A stretch of 61,485 bases of DNA, from assembly GCA_021792635.1 (NCBI GenBank), contig JAJYUH010000015.1, forward strand, positions 1 to 61,485, written 5' to 3'. The notes below the pieces were generated by a model that did not search any database, was not told the DNA's origin, and saw only the letters and a program-made list of their open reading frames with translations. This stretch comes from Natronospirales bacterium (GTDB taxonomy: Bacteria; Pseudomonadota; Gammaproteobacteria; Natronospirales; REEB76). Below are positions 1 through 9,076 of this stretch, one piece after another. Positions within the stretch are counted from its first letter, which is position 1; each line of letters opens with the position of its first letter. The position numbers and the translations under genes are program-made.

Positions 1-127
1 GGTTGTCCCGCTTCCCCTAACCTCCGAAAACGGTGGCTACCCCCCGATGAAATCGGTGGCTACCATCCCGTGAAATGGGTGGCTCCCATGAGGTGAAATC
101 CCTGGCTCCCATTACGTGAAATACGCA
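1..127. mobile_element. Probable end of an IS21-type insertion sequence
   Basis: This noncoding stretch at the window edge is built mostly of four tandem 23-bp units and stops about 30 bp after the fabH stop codon. Arrays of several about 20-bp repeats with a conserved TGGCT...TGAAAT core are typical of the ends of IS21-family elements, where they bind the IstA transposase. The outer tip may be the CGCA at 124-127. No transposase gene is inside the window, so the rest of the element, if present, lies to the left. The assignment rests on recall of the repeat style, not on a match to a named element. Confidence 0.5.
31..122. repeat. Four tandem 23-bp repeats
   Basis: The units are 31-53, 54-76, 77-99 and 100-122. 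All share a TGGCT core near the start, and each ends in TGAAAT. The middles vary. The period is exactly 23 bp with no unique spacers, so this is not a CRISPR array. A very degenerate fifth unit may precede it at 8-30. Confidence 0.9.
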
Positions 128-159
128 GAACGCCGCCTGCAAGCATCTAACCACCGGAA

Positions 160-1134
160 TCAATACCGTATCAACGCCGCACCCCAGGTAAATCCGGCGC
201 CGAAAGCCTCTAGCAGCAGGGTCTGGCCACGCTGGATGCGCCCATCCCTCACCGCCACATCCAGCGCCATGGGCACCGATGCCGTGGAAGTATTGCCATG
301 ATCCCGGACGGTGAGAATGACCCGCTCCATGGGCAGCTTCAGCTTGCGGGCGGTGGCCTCGATGATACGCAGGTTGGCCTGATGGGGGATCAGCCAGTCC
401 AGCTTGTCTGCCGTCATGTTGTTGGCCTGCAAGGTCTCGGTCACGATCTCGCCGAGTTTGGTGACCGCCACCTTGAAGACCTCGTTGCCGCTCATGCGGA
501 TGAAATCCTTTCCCGACTTCATGTCATCGAAACCTTTTGACACACCTGAGGGGAAATACAGCAGATCGGCGTACTGGCCGTCCGCGTGCAGATGCGTGGA
601 GAGGACGCCCGCTTCGTCCGAGGCCTGTAACACCACTGCGCCAGCACCATCGCCGAACAGTACACAGGTACTGCGGTCCGTCCAGTCCGTCATGCGCGAC
701 AAAGTCTCCCCACCCACGATCAGGGCACATTTGGCGCTGCCCGAGCGGATGAATTTATCTGCGATGTCGAGCGCGTAGATAAAACCGGTGCAGGCGGCTT
801 CCAGACTGAAAGCTGTGCAAGCATGAATACCGAGACGCCGCTGCAACAGGCAGCCCATGTTGGGGAATATCTGGTCCGGAGTGGTGGTGCCGACGATAAC
901 AAGATCTATATCCTTGGCAGCGACGTCCGCCGCCTGCATGGCATTGCAGGCGGCCTTTTCGCAAAGGTCCAGGTTGGTCTCGTTTTCCGCAACGATATGA
1001 CGACGCTCGATGCCGGTGCGGGAGCATATCCACTCATCGGTAGTATTCACCATCTTTTCCAGATCCGCATTAGTCAGGATTTTCTCCGGCAAACAGCGCC
1101 CCGTACCGGCGATTCTGGAATAAGCAGGTTTCAT
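160..1134 (-). CDS. fabH: Beta-ketoacyl-ACP synthase III (FabH)
   Basis: FabH condenses acetyl-CoA with malonyl-ACP to start each fatty acid chain in the cytoplasm. The 324-residue protein has the family length and the full thiolase-fold triad: Cys115 in the LEAACTGF segment, His251 in WLIPHQAN and Asn281 in DHGNTS. Its ATG overlaps the plsX stop (ATGA), so the two are translationally coupled. In most relatives fabD and fabG follow. Here the gene is followed after about 30 bp by insertion-sequence-like repeats, so the downstream fab genes have been separated from it or lie beyond the element. Confidence 0.97.
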   Translation of the reverse strand: MKPAYSRIAGTGRCLPEKILTNADLEKMVNTTDEWICSRTGIERRHIVAENETNLDLCEKAACNAMQAADVAAKDIDLVIVGTTTPDQIFPNMGCLLQRRLGIHACTAFSLEAACTGFIYALDIADKFIRSGSAKCALIVGGETLSRMTDWTDRSTCVLFGDGAGAVVLQASDEAGVLSTHLHADGQYADLLYFPSGVSKGFDDMKSGKDFIRMSGNEVFKVAVTKLGEIVTETLQANNMTADKLDWLIPHQANLRIIEATARKLKLPMERVILTVRDHGNTSTASVPMALDVAVRDGRIQRGQTLLLEAFGAGFTWGAALIRY

Positions 1135-2168
1135 TGAGTCTTCGCCTGAAATTGAGACATCTGGTTTTCCAGCAACCCGCCGATACGCTGCGGCACTTGG
1201 TTCTGTACCTCGAGAATTGCAACGCGGATGGCGCTGGCGAAGGCTACGCGATCCGAGCCACCGTGGCTTTTAATCACCACACCGCGCAAGCCCAGCATGC
1301 TTGCGCCATTATAGTTACGTGGATCCAGCCGCCGCTTGAGGGCATGCAATACCGGAAGCGTGATCAGCGCCAGCACACGCGTCAATAGCGTACGGCGAAA
1401 CTCCTGCCGGATGTACTGAGCAATCATCTTGGCAAGACCCTCAATGGTCTTTAGAGCCACATTACCCACAAAACCGTCGGTTACCACCACGTCCACATCT
1501 TTGGAAAAGATATCATCGCCCTCCACGAAACCGATGTAATTGAGATGGCTCTCAGAAAGCAGTTTGCCGGCCTCGCGCACCTTTTCGATACCCTTGATTT
1601 CCTCCTCACCGATATTCAACAGTCCCACGCGGGGTTCCTGTATGTTATGCACCGCACTGGCGAGTGCCGAGCCCATCACCGCGAACTGGAAAAGTTGATC
1701 CGGCGTGCAGTCGGCGTTAGCGCCAAGATCCAGCATATGGGTATGCCCGCCATGGGAAGGGATGAGCGCGCAAATAGCCGGACGATCTATGCCATGCACC
1801 GTTTTGAGCACAAAGCGTGCGGTAGCCATGAGCGCACCGGTATTGCCGGCACTCACGCAGGCATCCGCGATGCCGGACTTGACGAGGTCTATGGCCACGC
1901 GCATGGACGAATCTTTTTTACCGCGCAGTGCCTGCGATGGCAGCTCATCCATGAGCACCACTTCCGAGGCGTGCCGCACCATGAGCCGCGTGCCGTAAAC
2001 TTCGCGATAGCGGTCCAGCATGGGGTCCAGCACCATGGAATCCCCCACGAGGATAATGCGCAGAAAAACGTGCTTCGCAAGCATGTCAATGGCGGCCGGC
2101 ACTACCACGGAGGGACCGTGATCACCGCCCATTGCGTCCAGCGCAATCGTAACCGTGTTGTTGTTCAT
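1131..2168 (-). CDS. plsX: Phosphate acyltransferase PlsX
   Basis: PlsX makes acyl-phosphate from acyl-ACP and phosphate, the acyl donor for the first step of phospholipid synthesis. The family hallmarks [11 protein letters not shown] near the N-terminus and [10 protein letters not shown] are present, and the length of 345 residues is normal. The start is placed at the ATG encoding [15 protein letters not shown]. The frame is open for 15 more codons upstream, but those residues are not family-like. It lies between rpmF and fabH, the order conserved in gammaproteobacteria. Confidence 0.96.
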   Translation of the reverse strand: MNNNTVTIALDAMGGDHGPSVVVPAAIDMLAKHVFLRIILVGDSMVLDPMLDRYREVYGTRLMVRHASEVVLMDELPSQALRGKKDSSMRVAIDLVKSGIADACVSAGNTGALMATARFVLKTVHGIDRPAICALIPSHGGHTHMLDLGANADCTPDQLFQFAVMGSALASAVHNIQEPRVGLLNIGEEEIKGIEKVREAGKLLSESHLNYIGFVEGDDIFSKDVDVVVTDGFVGNVALKTIEGLAKMIAQYIRQEFRRTLLTRVLALITLPVLHALKRRLDPRNYNGASMLGLRGVVIKSHGGSDRVAFASAIRVAILEVQNQVPQRIGGLLENQMSQFQAKTQ

Positions 2169-2290
2169 GCCACGGATGTAAACGCTCTGCGCCCTCGCCT
2201 GTTGTACCGTCACCGCATCCTCTGCCGACGACGGACAAAAGTCATCGGAACAGCAGGATTATTCCGAATAATACCGGAGAGAGAACGCGC

Positions 2291-2473
2291 TCAGTCTTCC
2301 TGACGCGTGTTCAGTATTTTTTTGCCTCGATATTGACCGTCGGTACCGATATGATGCCGGCGGTGGGTTTCGCCCGTAGCCTGATCGACGGAGAGTGCAG
2401 GACCCTTAAGCGCATCGTGTGAACGACGCATGCCGCGGCGCGAAGGGGTTACGCGACTTTTCTGGACAGCCAT
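2291..2473 (-). CDS. rpmF: 50S ribosomal protein L32
   Basis: This 60-residue basic protein begins [20 protein letters not shown], the standard L32 N-terminus, and continues through the GETHRRHHI segment. It is a small component of the large ribosomal subunit. It sits between yceD and plsX as in Escherichia coli, linking ribosome and lipid synthesis in one transcript. Confidence 0.97.
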   Translation of the reverse strand: MAVQKSRVTPSRRGMRRSHDALKGPALSVDQATGETHRRHHIGTDGQYRGKKILNTRQED

Positions 2474-2590
2474 ACTGGACTCCTCATGGAAAATATTTCA
2501 AGCATAATGGATCAACGGTGCTCAGGGGCCTTCAAGGTCGCACGCGGACCATCTGGCGCGGGTGCAATATTCTCGCCGGCCGAGTATGTC

Positions 2591-3034
2591 TCATGTCGTA
2601 CCAATCCCGATGCTGCATTCCTCTGACGACGCATGTAAAGCCACCATCGGCAGAGCCAGTAACAGCTCGTCTTCAACGACGTCCGCCAGCTTCACCCGTC
2701 CGCTGGCAGATACCAGCGGCTCATAGCCAGCGGGTAATCGGGCAGCTTCCTCTTCTCCCCGTATCCAAGCCATATGCAATGCCGCCGTGACTGGAAGGCG
2801 CATGCTTCCAAGACAGCGCTGACAAGTCATGCCAAGCGTTACCTGCACGCGGCCCTGCACAATAATCCGACCGCCGTCAGTAAATACCTGCAGTTCTATC
2901 TCAGCGACGCCACCGGAATCCGCTACCGCCGCAGTGAGCCGTGGCAGCGTGACGAGCCTAAGCTGGCCCGTCAACCGTACAAGCTGGCGGGTCGCCCGCG
3001 TCAGGTCCAGGTACTCCGGCAACGTGCCTGACAT
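2591..3034 (-). CDS. yceD: YceD/DUF177 protein, 23S rRNA accumulation factor, possibly shifted at its end
   Basis: YceD is needed for normal 23S rRNA accumulation and is almost always paired with rpmF, as here. The CQRCLG motif and the ALPAGYEPL / VEDELLLALPMVALH region match the family well. The start is placed at MSGTLPEYLDL. The frame is open further upstream, but that part would overlap the divergent yceF. The product is 147 residues, against about 170 in E. coli. It stops just after the HASSEEC segment, where relatives continue with a tail. Reading one base later at the stop (skipping the T of TGA at 2593) gives about 25 more codons ending at about 2517, close to the normal length. Confidence 0.85.
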   Translation of the reverse strand: MSGTLPEYLDLTRATRQLVRLTGQLRLVTLPRLTAAVADSGGVAEIELQVFTDGGRIIVQGRVQVTLGMTCQRCLGSMRLPVTAALHMAWIRGEEEAARLPAGYEPLVSASGRVKLADVVEDELLLALPMVALHASSEECSIGIGTT

Positions 3035-3173
3035 AAGCGCGCTATGATACGTTTTGCGCCTGGAGTTGTCAAAAGAAAATAGCGGCAACCCCTTGTTTTT
3101 ATTGCTGCTTGCCAGCATTGAACTGAGCGCGTAAAACGTCCGCCCACGCGGCAGCAACTCACCGGAAATCAGC

Positions 3174-3749
3174 ATGCAGATTGTGCTTGCTTCCACCTCC
3201 CCCTACCGCCATGCCCTGCTGCAAAGGCTCGGGCTCGCGTTCATCTGCGATCCGCCTGAAGTGGACGAATCTCCACAGCCCCGGGAAGCTCATGCAGCGC
3301 TGGCGCAGCGGCTCGCGCGTACCAAGGCACAAGCGGTAGCGGCACGCCATCCGCATGCACTGGTAATCGGTTCGGACCAGGTCGCGGCCCTGGGTACCGG
3401 TATTCTCGGCAAGCCGGAGACTCATGAGCATGCAGTAGCACAATTGACAGCCGCCTCCGCCCGGGTGATGAATTTCTACACCGGCTTGTGTGTGCTGGAC
3501 ACGCGCACGGGCCGGTATCATGAGTGTCTGGATACGACCCGCGTCCGCTTTCGGCAGTTGAATGCGGCGGAAATAGAGCGTTATCTCAAAATAGAACAAC
3601 CCTACAACTGCGCCGGAAGTTTCCGAGCGGAAAGGCTGGGCATCAGTTTGTTCAAAGCCGTTGAATCCGAGGACCCTACCGCCCTGCTGGGGATGCCACT
3701 CATCAGTTTATGCCGTTGCCTGCGGGCAAGCGGGATTCCGGTCCCTTAG
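3174..3749 (+). CDS. yceF: Maf-family nucleotide pyrophosphatase YceF
   Basis: Maf proteins hydrolyse non-canonical nucleoside triphosphates. The YceF branch prefers 7-methyl-GTP. The protein starts MQIVLASTSPYRHALLQRLG and has the PEVDE, GSDQV and CAGSFRAE signatures of that branch. Length is 191 residues, close to E. coli YceF. It is divergent from yceD, and its last four bases overlap the end of rluC on the other strand. Confidence 0.92.
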   Translation: MQIVLASTSPYRHALLQRLGLAFICDPPEVDESPQPREAHAALAQRLARTKAQAVAARHPHALVIGSDQVAALGTGILGKPETHEHAVAQLTAASARVMNFYTGLCVLDTRTGRYHECLDTTRVRFRQLNAAEIERYLKIEQPYNCAGSFRAERLGISLFKAVESEDPTALLGMPLISLCRCLRASGIPVP

Positions 3750-4696
3750 CTGGAATTTCCCAGTCGGTCCAATACTTCTTGCAGACTATCGTCCAGAGGT
3801 GCATTCATCCGCAGTGACTCGCCGCTGCCGGGATGGGTGAAAGCAAGGCTCTGGGCATGCAGAAACATGCGTTTAAGGCCGCTGGCATAAAACCGTCTGT
3901 TGATATCCCGCCGGCCGTATTTATCGTCGCCCACTACCGGATGGCCCAAGTGCGACGCATGCACGCGAATCTGATGGGTGCGGCCGGTCAGGATTGCCAC
4001 CTCCACCAAAGTCGCGTCTTCGAACAGTTGCAGCGGCCGGAACCGACTCTCGGATTCCTTGCCCGCGTCGGATACCCGTACGCGGCGCTCACCACTTTGC
4101 AGTACGTTCTTCTCCAGCGTGAGGTGGACACGCTGCTCTCCGCCTTGCCAACGTCCACTCAAGAGGGCGAGATAGCATTTTCCCACCCGCCCCTCCCGCC
4201 AGGCGGCATGCAGCGTGCGCAAGACGCTGCGCTTTTTCGCCACCATCAGACAGCCGCTGGTTTCCCGATCGAGACGGTGCACCAGCTCCAGTGAGTGTTC
4301 TTCCGGTCGCATGATCCGTAATGCCTCGATCACGCCGAAACTGATGCCGCTGCCGCCATGCACCGCTACACCGGCCGGTTTGTTGAGTACCAGCAACTGA
4401 CTGTCTTCAAACAGGATGGCTTTTCGAAGCGCGGCAAGTTGGCGGCTGCCGGGGAGGGAAGGCCGCGCAGTTTCCGCCTGGCGTACCGGTGGCAAACGTA
4501 TTTCGTCGGCAACCTGCAGCCGGTAGTCCGGCTTCACGCGCCCACCATTGACCCGCACCTGGCCGGTACGCAGCAGCCGGTACACGTGGCTTTTGGGCAC
4601 GCCCTTGAGAATCCGGAATAGAAAATTGTCGAGGCGTTGCTCCGCCGCCTCCTCTTCAATGGCCACATGCCGGGCTTTTGGAGAGAGATTTTCCAC
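3746..4696 (-). CDS. rluC: 23S rRNA pseudouridine synthase RluC
   Basis: RluC isomerises uridines in domains II and V of 23S rRNA to pseudouridine. Residues about 20-65 form an S4-type RNA-binding domain (RLDNFLFR, VRVNGGRVKP). The catalytic segment HRLDRETSGCLMVAKK holds Asp143. GRTHQIRVH follows. The gene is divergent from rne across a 400-bp leader, the same arrangement as in E. coli, which supports RluC over the close paralogue RluD. Confidence 0.93.
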   Translation of the reverse strand: MENLSPKARHVAIEEEAAEQRLDNFLFRILKGVPKSHVYRLLRTGQVRVNGGRVKPDYRLQVADEIRLPPVRQAETARPSLPGSRQLAALRKAILFEDSQLLVLNKPAGVAVHGGSGISFGVIEALRIMRPEEHSLELVHRLDRETSGCLMVAKKRSVLRTLHAAWREGRVGKCYLALLSGRWQGGEQRVHLTLEKNVLQSGERRVRVSDAGKESESRFRPLQLFEDATLVEVAILTGRTHQIRVHASHLGHPVVGDDKYGRRDINRRFYASGLKRMFLHAQSLAFTHPGSGESLRMNAPLDDSLQEVLDRLGNSS

Positions 4697-4728
4697 ATAA
4701 GCTCCTGAAAATAAAAGCCTTCGAGTCG

Positions 4729-4757
4729 TTGAAGGGGCATGGCTTCGCTGTTATAGT
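4729..4757 (+). promoter_or_regulatory. Sigma-70 promoter of rne
   Basis: TTGAAG (4729-4734) and TATAGT (4752-4757) are separated by exactly 17 bp. This predicts a start near 4764 and a 5-prime leader of about 340 nt for rne. The E. coli rne leader is similarly long and mediates autoregulation by RNase E. Confidence 0.6.
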
Positions 4758-4763
4758 ACCCGA

Positions 4764-5100
4764 CAGGTGGCGGAGCCGCGAACGAAATGGCGCCTTGTGT
4801 CACCACCTGAAAAGCCCCGTATGGGGTTTTGCAAGGTCTATAGGTGGGGTCTGCCGTGCTTAATCCAGCAGCCCCGTGTGTATGTGACGTCGCCGGCCTG
4901 AATGACCGGGTTTGAGCGCCGTTAGGACTGCGCTCCCATGCCTCGCATGGTCATGACGCGCCGACTGCAACCTGGGTTGGATTTATTCCGGCTGCTGCCC
5001 CGTGCGGCGCCTGTAAGTGAAGCTCTGAAATCCCGCCTGAGGGCCGTCTGGCCTACCGTGATCCTGCGCAGACCGTGGTGGAGCGTCTGCGAGGAACAAC
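4764..5100 (+). promoter_or_regulatory. Long structured 5-prime leader of rne
   Basis: No gene is visible between the predicted transcription start and the rne ATG. The leader contains an inverted repeat (CAGGTGG near 4763 with CCACCTG near 4803) directly followed by a short GC hairpin with a T run (4810-4830). By analogy with the E. coli rne leader it may be a cleavage target by which RNase E limits its own synthesis. The analogy is functional. I do not see clear sequence identity with the E. coli leader. Confidence 0.5.
4810..4830 (+). terminator. Hairpin with T run in the rne leader, possible attenuator
   Basis: A four-base A run, CCCC, a short loop, GGGG and four T residues form a compact intrinsic-terminator-like hairpin about 50 nt after the predicted start. 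The stem is short, so read-through is expected. It could also simply be a leader stem. Confidence 0.4.
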
Positions 5101-7536
5101 ATGAAAAGAATGCTGGTGAACGCAACTCAGCCGGAGGAGTTGCGCGTGGCCATGGTGGATGGCCAGAAACTTTACGATCTGGATATCGAAGTTCCCTCCC
5201 GCGAGCAGAAAAAGGCCAATATCTACAAGGGCAAGGTTACCCGTATCGAGCCCAGTCTTGAAGCCTGCTTCGTGGATTATGGTTCCGAACGCCACGGTTT
5301 TCTGCCACTCAAGGAAGTCTCCCGCGTTTATTTCAAACCCGGCGCCGATCTGTCCGGCCGCCTCAATATCCGCGAATTGCTGCAGGAAGGCCAGGAGCTG
5401 GTGGTGCAGGTGGACAAGGAGGAACGGGGCAACAAGGGTGCCGCCCTCACCACCTTCATCAGCCTCGCCGGCCGCTTCCTGGTACTCATGCCCAATAACC
5501 CGCGCGCCGGCGGCGTATCACGCCGCGTGGAAGGCGACGACCGTGATGAGCTGCGCGAGGCTATGGCCGTGCTGCGCGTACCCGACGGCATGGGTACTAT
5601 CATCCGTACCGCTGGCGTTGGCCGCAGCGTCGAGGAATTGCAATGGGACCTCGATTATCTCATCCAGGTATGGGATGCCATTGAGAAGGCGTCAGTCGGA
5701 CGCACCGCTCCCTTTCTCATCTACCAGGAAAGCAATGTCATCATCCGCGCGTTGCGCGACTACCTGCGCACGGATGTAGGCGAAATCCTTGTGGATGATG
5801 AAAAAATGCACCAGGAAGCACGCCAATTCATGGAACAAATCATGCCCCAGAGCCTTTCCAAGCTCAAGTATTACGAGGACCGCGTACCGCTGTTTACCCG
5901 CTTTCAAATCGAGAGCCAGATCGAGGCCGCTTTTGGCCGTGAAGTGCGCCTGCCATCCGGTGGCGCCATGGTCATAGATCACACCGAGGCACTCGTCGCC
6001 ATTGACGTGAATTCTTCGCGCGCCACCAAGGGCGGCGATATCGAGGAGACGGCACTGCGTACCAATCTGGAAGCCGCAGATGAAGTGTCGCGCCAGTTAC
6101 GCTTGCGGGACCTGGGTGGTCTTATTGTGATTGATTTTATTGACATGGGACCGCAAAAGAACCAGCGGGAAGTGGAGGACCGGCTGCGTGAAGCGCTCAA
6201 GATGGACCGTGCGCGTGTGCAAGTAGGCCGCTTATCCCGTTTCGGACTGCTGGAAATGTCACGTCAGCGTTTGCGCCCCTCGCTGGGCGAATCCACCCAG
6301 GTGGTGTGCCCGCGCTGCGAAGGTGAAGGCCGTATCCGCGGCGTGGAATCCTTGTCGCTCTCCGTGCTGCGCCTTATAGAGGAGGAGGCCATGAAGGAGC
6401 GCACCTCACGGGTAGTGGCACAGCTGCCCGTGGCAGTGGCGACCTTCCTGCTCAACGAGAAACGCAAGATTATTTCGGATGTGGAACACCGCTGCGGCAT
6501 AAACGTAGTGTTGGTACCCAACCCGCACCTGGACACACCCCGTTACGATATCCAGCGCCTGCGGGACGATGAAACGCATCAACCGGGTGCGCTCAGCACC
6601 AGTTACAAGCTGGTTACCGAACCGGCGTCACCAGCCATTCCGGGTGCAGAAGTCAGGCACGAACCTGTGGGGGCACCGGCGGTGAAAGGCATCGCGCCGG
6701 CCACACCGGCACCACCCTCACGCGTGGAAAGCCGCCCCCGGGCGGGGGCTTTTACACGCATGTGGCGCGCGCTATTCGGCAATGAGAAAATGCCGGCAAT
6801 TTCCCCGCCAGCACCACATCCGCAACCCGCTCGCCGCGAGGAATCCAAACCTTGGGAGCGGGATCGGGAACGTGACCGCAACCGCGGCCGCCACCCCGCT
6901 TCCGGATCACGCCAGCGTGAACCACGCGGCAACGGTCAACCGCGGCCCCAGGAGCGCAACCAACCCCGTCCCCACGAACGCACCCAGCCCCATCTGCAGG
7001 AGCGCACTCAACCCCGCCCTTCGCAGGAGCCTGCGCAACCGCGTCCACCCGAACGCCCGCAGCTGCGCCCCGCATCGGCAGAGGAAAGCGGCAGCACACC
7101 GCCCCCAGCCAATGCTCCGCAGGCGGTACCGGCAGCCAGCGCAAACCGGTCGCAGGGGCGCGATAACAACCCCAACCGCAGCAGCCGTGGTACGCGTCGC
7201 GGACGCCGCGGTGGCCGCCGTCGCCGCCACTACGAGAAAGGGCAAGAGGCCGGCACTCGCACGGCTGCACCGGAAGAAAAGCGCCAAGATAATCGTACGG
7301 ATACCATCCCGGATTTTCAGGGTACACCGCCGCCGCAACTGCCTGCCGTCCCGGTTACCACAAACCTAATTGAACCGGTACCGACGCATGCATTCCAGCC
7401 GGAACATGCCGATACCCCGCACCCGGACCGGACCATCCCGCTGTACCGCGCTCGTGAACAGGGCGATGCATCCGTAACCGGAACCAATGAAAGCACACCG
7501 GATATGCAGACCAGCGGGGAACCGCGTTCAAAATAA
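5101..7536 (+). CDS. rne: Ribonuclease E
   Basis: RNase E is the endonuclease that starts most mRNA decay and matures rRNA and tRNA, and it is the scaffold of the degradosome. The N-terminal half has the S1 domain (about 35-120), the DNase I-like catalytic site with Asp302 (VAIDVNSS) and Asp345 (LIVIDFIDM), and the Zn-link CPRC at 403-406. The C-terminal half is disordered, rich in Arg, Pro and Gln. Around 547-560 an amphipathic stretch ([11 protein letters not shown]) resembles the membrane-targeting helix. Residues about 615-665 carry imperfect QPRPxER repeats, and about 690-715 is an Arg/Gly-rich RNA-binding patch. Length is 811 residues, shorter than the 1061 of E. coli. Confidence 0.96.
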   Translation: MKRMLVNATQPEELRVAMVDGQKLYDLDIEVPSREQKKANIYKGKVTRIEPSLEACFVDYGSERHGFLPLKEVSRVYFKPGADLSGRLNIRELLQEGQELVVQVDKEERGNKGAALTTFISLAGRFLVLMPNNPRAGGVSRRVEGDDRDELREAMAVLRVPDGMGTIIRTAGVGRSVEELQWDLDYLIQVWDAIEKASVGRTAPFLIYQESNVIIRALRDYLRTDVGEILVDDEKMHQEARQFMEQIMPQSLSKLKYYEDRVPLFTRFQIESQIEAAFGREVRLPSGGAMVIDHTEALVAIDVNSSRATKGGDIEETALRTNLEAADEVSRQLRLRDLGGLIVIDFIDMGPQKNQREVEDRLREALKMDRARVQVGRLSRFGLLEMSRQRLRPSLGESTQVVCPRCEGEGRIRGVESLSLSVLRLIEEEAMKERTSRVVAQLPVAVATFLLNEKRKIISDVEHRCGINVVLVPNPHLDTPRYDIQRLRDDETHQPGALSTSYKLVTEPASPAIPGAEVRHEPVGAPAVKGIAPATPAPPSRVESRPRAGAFTRMWRALFGNEKMPAISPPAPHPQPARREESKPWERDRERDRNRGRHPASGSRQREPRGNGQPRPQERNQPRPHERTQPHLQERTQPRPSQEPAQPRPPERPQLRPASAEESGSTPPPANAPQAVPAASANRSQGRDNNPNRSSRGTRRGRRGGRRRRHYEKGQEAGTRTAAPEEKRQDNRTDTIPDFQGTPPPQLPAVPVTTNLIEPVPTHAFQPEHADTPHPDRTIPLYRAREQGDASVTGTNESTPDMQTSGEPRSK

Positions 7537-7555
7537 AGATGTGCGCACAGGCAAA

Positions 7556-7588
7556 GCATGCCCGGCTCATGGCGGGGCATGCTTTTTT
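7556..7588 (+). terminator. Intrinsic terminator after rne
   Basis: GCATGCCC (7556-7563) pairs with GGGCATGC (7575-7582) over an 11-nt loop, followed by six T residues. It ends rne transcription. It also contains the last codons and stop of the convergent phosphatase gene on the minus strand. Confidence 0.85.
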
Positions 7589-8124
7589 ATGATACTGCTC
7601 GCAAAATTGCATGCCCGCCCCTGTTCTCGGCAGAGATGCCTGAGCAGGCCAATGCCCCCCCGTTCCACCAACTCCAGTATCCGCTCAAACCCCGCCGCCC
7701 CGCCATAATACGGATCAGGTACCTCATCAGTACGGGTATCGTTTGCGAATGCCAGCAGCAAATGCATCCGGGCGCGGCTGTCATGCGGTTGCATGGCTTG
7801 CAGCCGGCGCAGATTGGCATGATCCATGGCCAGGATATAGTCGAACTCGGTGAAATCCCGAAGGCTTATTACGCGCCCCCGGTGTGCGCTGATATCAATG
7901 CCATGGAGTTGTGCGGTGAGGACCGCGCGTGCATCCGGCGGTTCACCCACATGATAGGCGTGGGTACCGGCGGAATCCACGCTTATCCCGAGCTCCGGTG
8001 CAAGTTTTTGATGCAGCTTGCGAAAAACACCTTCCGCCGTGGGTGAGCGGCAAATATTCCCCATGCACACAAAAAGCACCCCGATATCGCCATCACCATG
8101 CTGTCCCGTCATGGCTTCAGTCAT
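7567..8124 (-). CDS. Low-molecular-weight protein-tyrosine phosphatase
   Basis: The phosphate-binding loop VCMGNICRSPTAEG (C-x5-R-S) near the N-terminus and the DPYYGG acid segment identify this family, which removes phosphate from protein tyrosines and often regulates polysaccharide export. The ATG at 8124 overlaps the kdsB stop (ATGA). A second in-frame ATG lies four codons later. At 185 residues it is about 25 longer than usual because the C-terminus runs on into the rne terminator. The position after kdsB is common in gammaproteobacteria. The substrate is unknown. Confidence 0.9.
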   Translation of the reverse strand: MTEAMTGQHGDGDIGVLFVCMGNICRSPTAEGVFRKLHQKLAPELGISVDSAGTHAYHVGEPPDARAVLTAQLHGIDISAHRGRVISLRDFTEFDYILAMDHANLRRLQAMQPHDSRARMHLLLAFANDTRTDEVPDPYYGGAAGFERILELVERGGIGLLRHLCREQGRACNFASSIIKKHAPP

Positions 8125-8885
8125 CGGTCGGCATGCAATAGACCGGCCACGCGCTGCAGATCCTCCGGCGTATCCACGCTGGGTCCCGGCATTTCCCGTG
8201 CCACGTCTACTGCGATCTTCATGCCGAGCCACAGGGCACGCAATTGTTCCAGTTTTTCAAGCTGTTCCAGCTCACACGGCGGTATTGCGGCCAGTTGCCG
8301 CAGCGTCCCTGCGCGATAGGCATACAGGCCGATATGCCGCAGCGCACCGTGCCACTGCTGCTGTGAAATCAAACCCGCAGCGGCTCCATCGCGGTTCCAG
8401 GGCAGCGGTGCGCGGCTGAAATACAACGCATTACCCTCCTGATCCACTACCACCTTGGTGACGTCGGGATTGAGGAATTCACCCAGTCCATGGATGGGCG
8501 TACATAAAGTGGCCATGCATGCATCTTCACGGGAATCAAGGAGTGCCGCCACCTGGCGTATGGCACCGCCGGGCATGAGCGGTTCGTCTCCCTGCAAATT
8601 CACTACAATTTCCCCATCATCCCAGTCAAGCCGGCGCACCACTTCCGCGATGCGATCCGTACCCGAAGTATGCGCCGCGCTGGTCATTTCCACCGTGACG
8701 CCGGCTGCACAGCACGCATCGTGGATACGCCGGTCATCGGTGGCTACGATCACGCGTTGCGCGCCGCTTCGTTGCGCGCACGCGCATACATGCGCAATGA
8801 GCGGTTTGCCAAGAAGATCCGCCAATGGCTTCCCCGGCAGCCGTTGTGACGCATAGCGGGCGGGAATGACCACGGTAAAACGCAT
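8121..8885 (-). CDS. kdsB: 3-deoxy-manno-octulosonate cytidylyltransferase
   Basis: KdsB activates KDO to CMP-KDO, the donor for the inner core of lipopolysaccharide. The nucleotide-binding signature RYASQRLPGKPLADLLGKP is at the N-terminus, and NLQGDEPLMP follows. Length is 254 residues from the ATG, which overlaps the upstream stop by one base (TGATG). An in-frame TTG one codon earlier is less likely. It is part of the msbA-lpxK-trm112-kdsB transcript. Confidence 0.96.
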   Translation of the reverse strand: MRFTVVIPARYASQRLPGKPLADLLGKPLIAHVCACAQRSGAQRVIVATDDRRIHDACCAAGVTVEMTSAAHTSGTDRIAEVVRRLDWDDGEIVVNLQGDEPLMPGGAIRQVAALLDSREDACMATLCTPIHGLGEFLNPDVTKVVVDQEGNALYFSRAPLPWNRDGAAAGLISQQQWHGALRHIGLYAYRAGTLRQLAAIPPCELEQLEKLEQLRALWLGMKIAVDVAREMPGPSVDTPEDLQRVAGLLHADR

Positions 8886-9064
8886 CAAACTTCCTCGTCG
8901 GGTCTGATCTCGCGAGCCTCGTCTTCCAGCATGACTGGAATGCCGTCACGCACCGGGTAACCCAGCCGGTCAGCCTTGCAGACCAGCTCCTGGGCTGACT
9001 TGCGATACACCAGTGGGCCCTTGCATAAGGGGCAAACCAGAATTTCCAGCAGTTTGGGGTCCAT
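8885..9064 (-). CDS. Trm112/YcaR-family small zinc-binding protein
   Basis: A 59-residue protein beginning [20 protein letters not shown]. Two cysteines in CPLC and one in [20 protein letters not shown] fit the Trm112/YcaR fold, although a canonical fourth cysteine is not seen. Bacterial members are conserved between lpxK and kdsB, exactly as here, but their biochemical role is not settled. The stop overlaps the kdsB start. An AGGA-type ribosome site precedes the ATG. Confidence 0.9.
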   Translation of the reverse strand: MDPKLLEILVCPLCKGPLVYRKSAQELVCKADRLGYPVRDGIPVMLEDEAREIRPDEEV

Positions 9065-9076
9065 TGGATGTCCTCC

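Noticed and set aside
31..122. Tandem repeats considered as CRISPR
   Set aside because: Units abut with no spacers, and the period of 23 bp is too short for a repeat-spacer unit.
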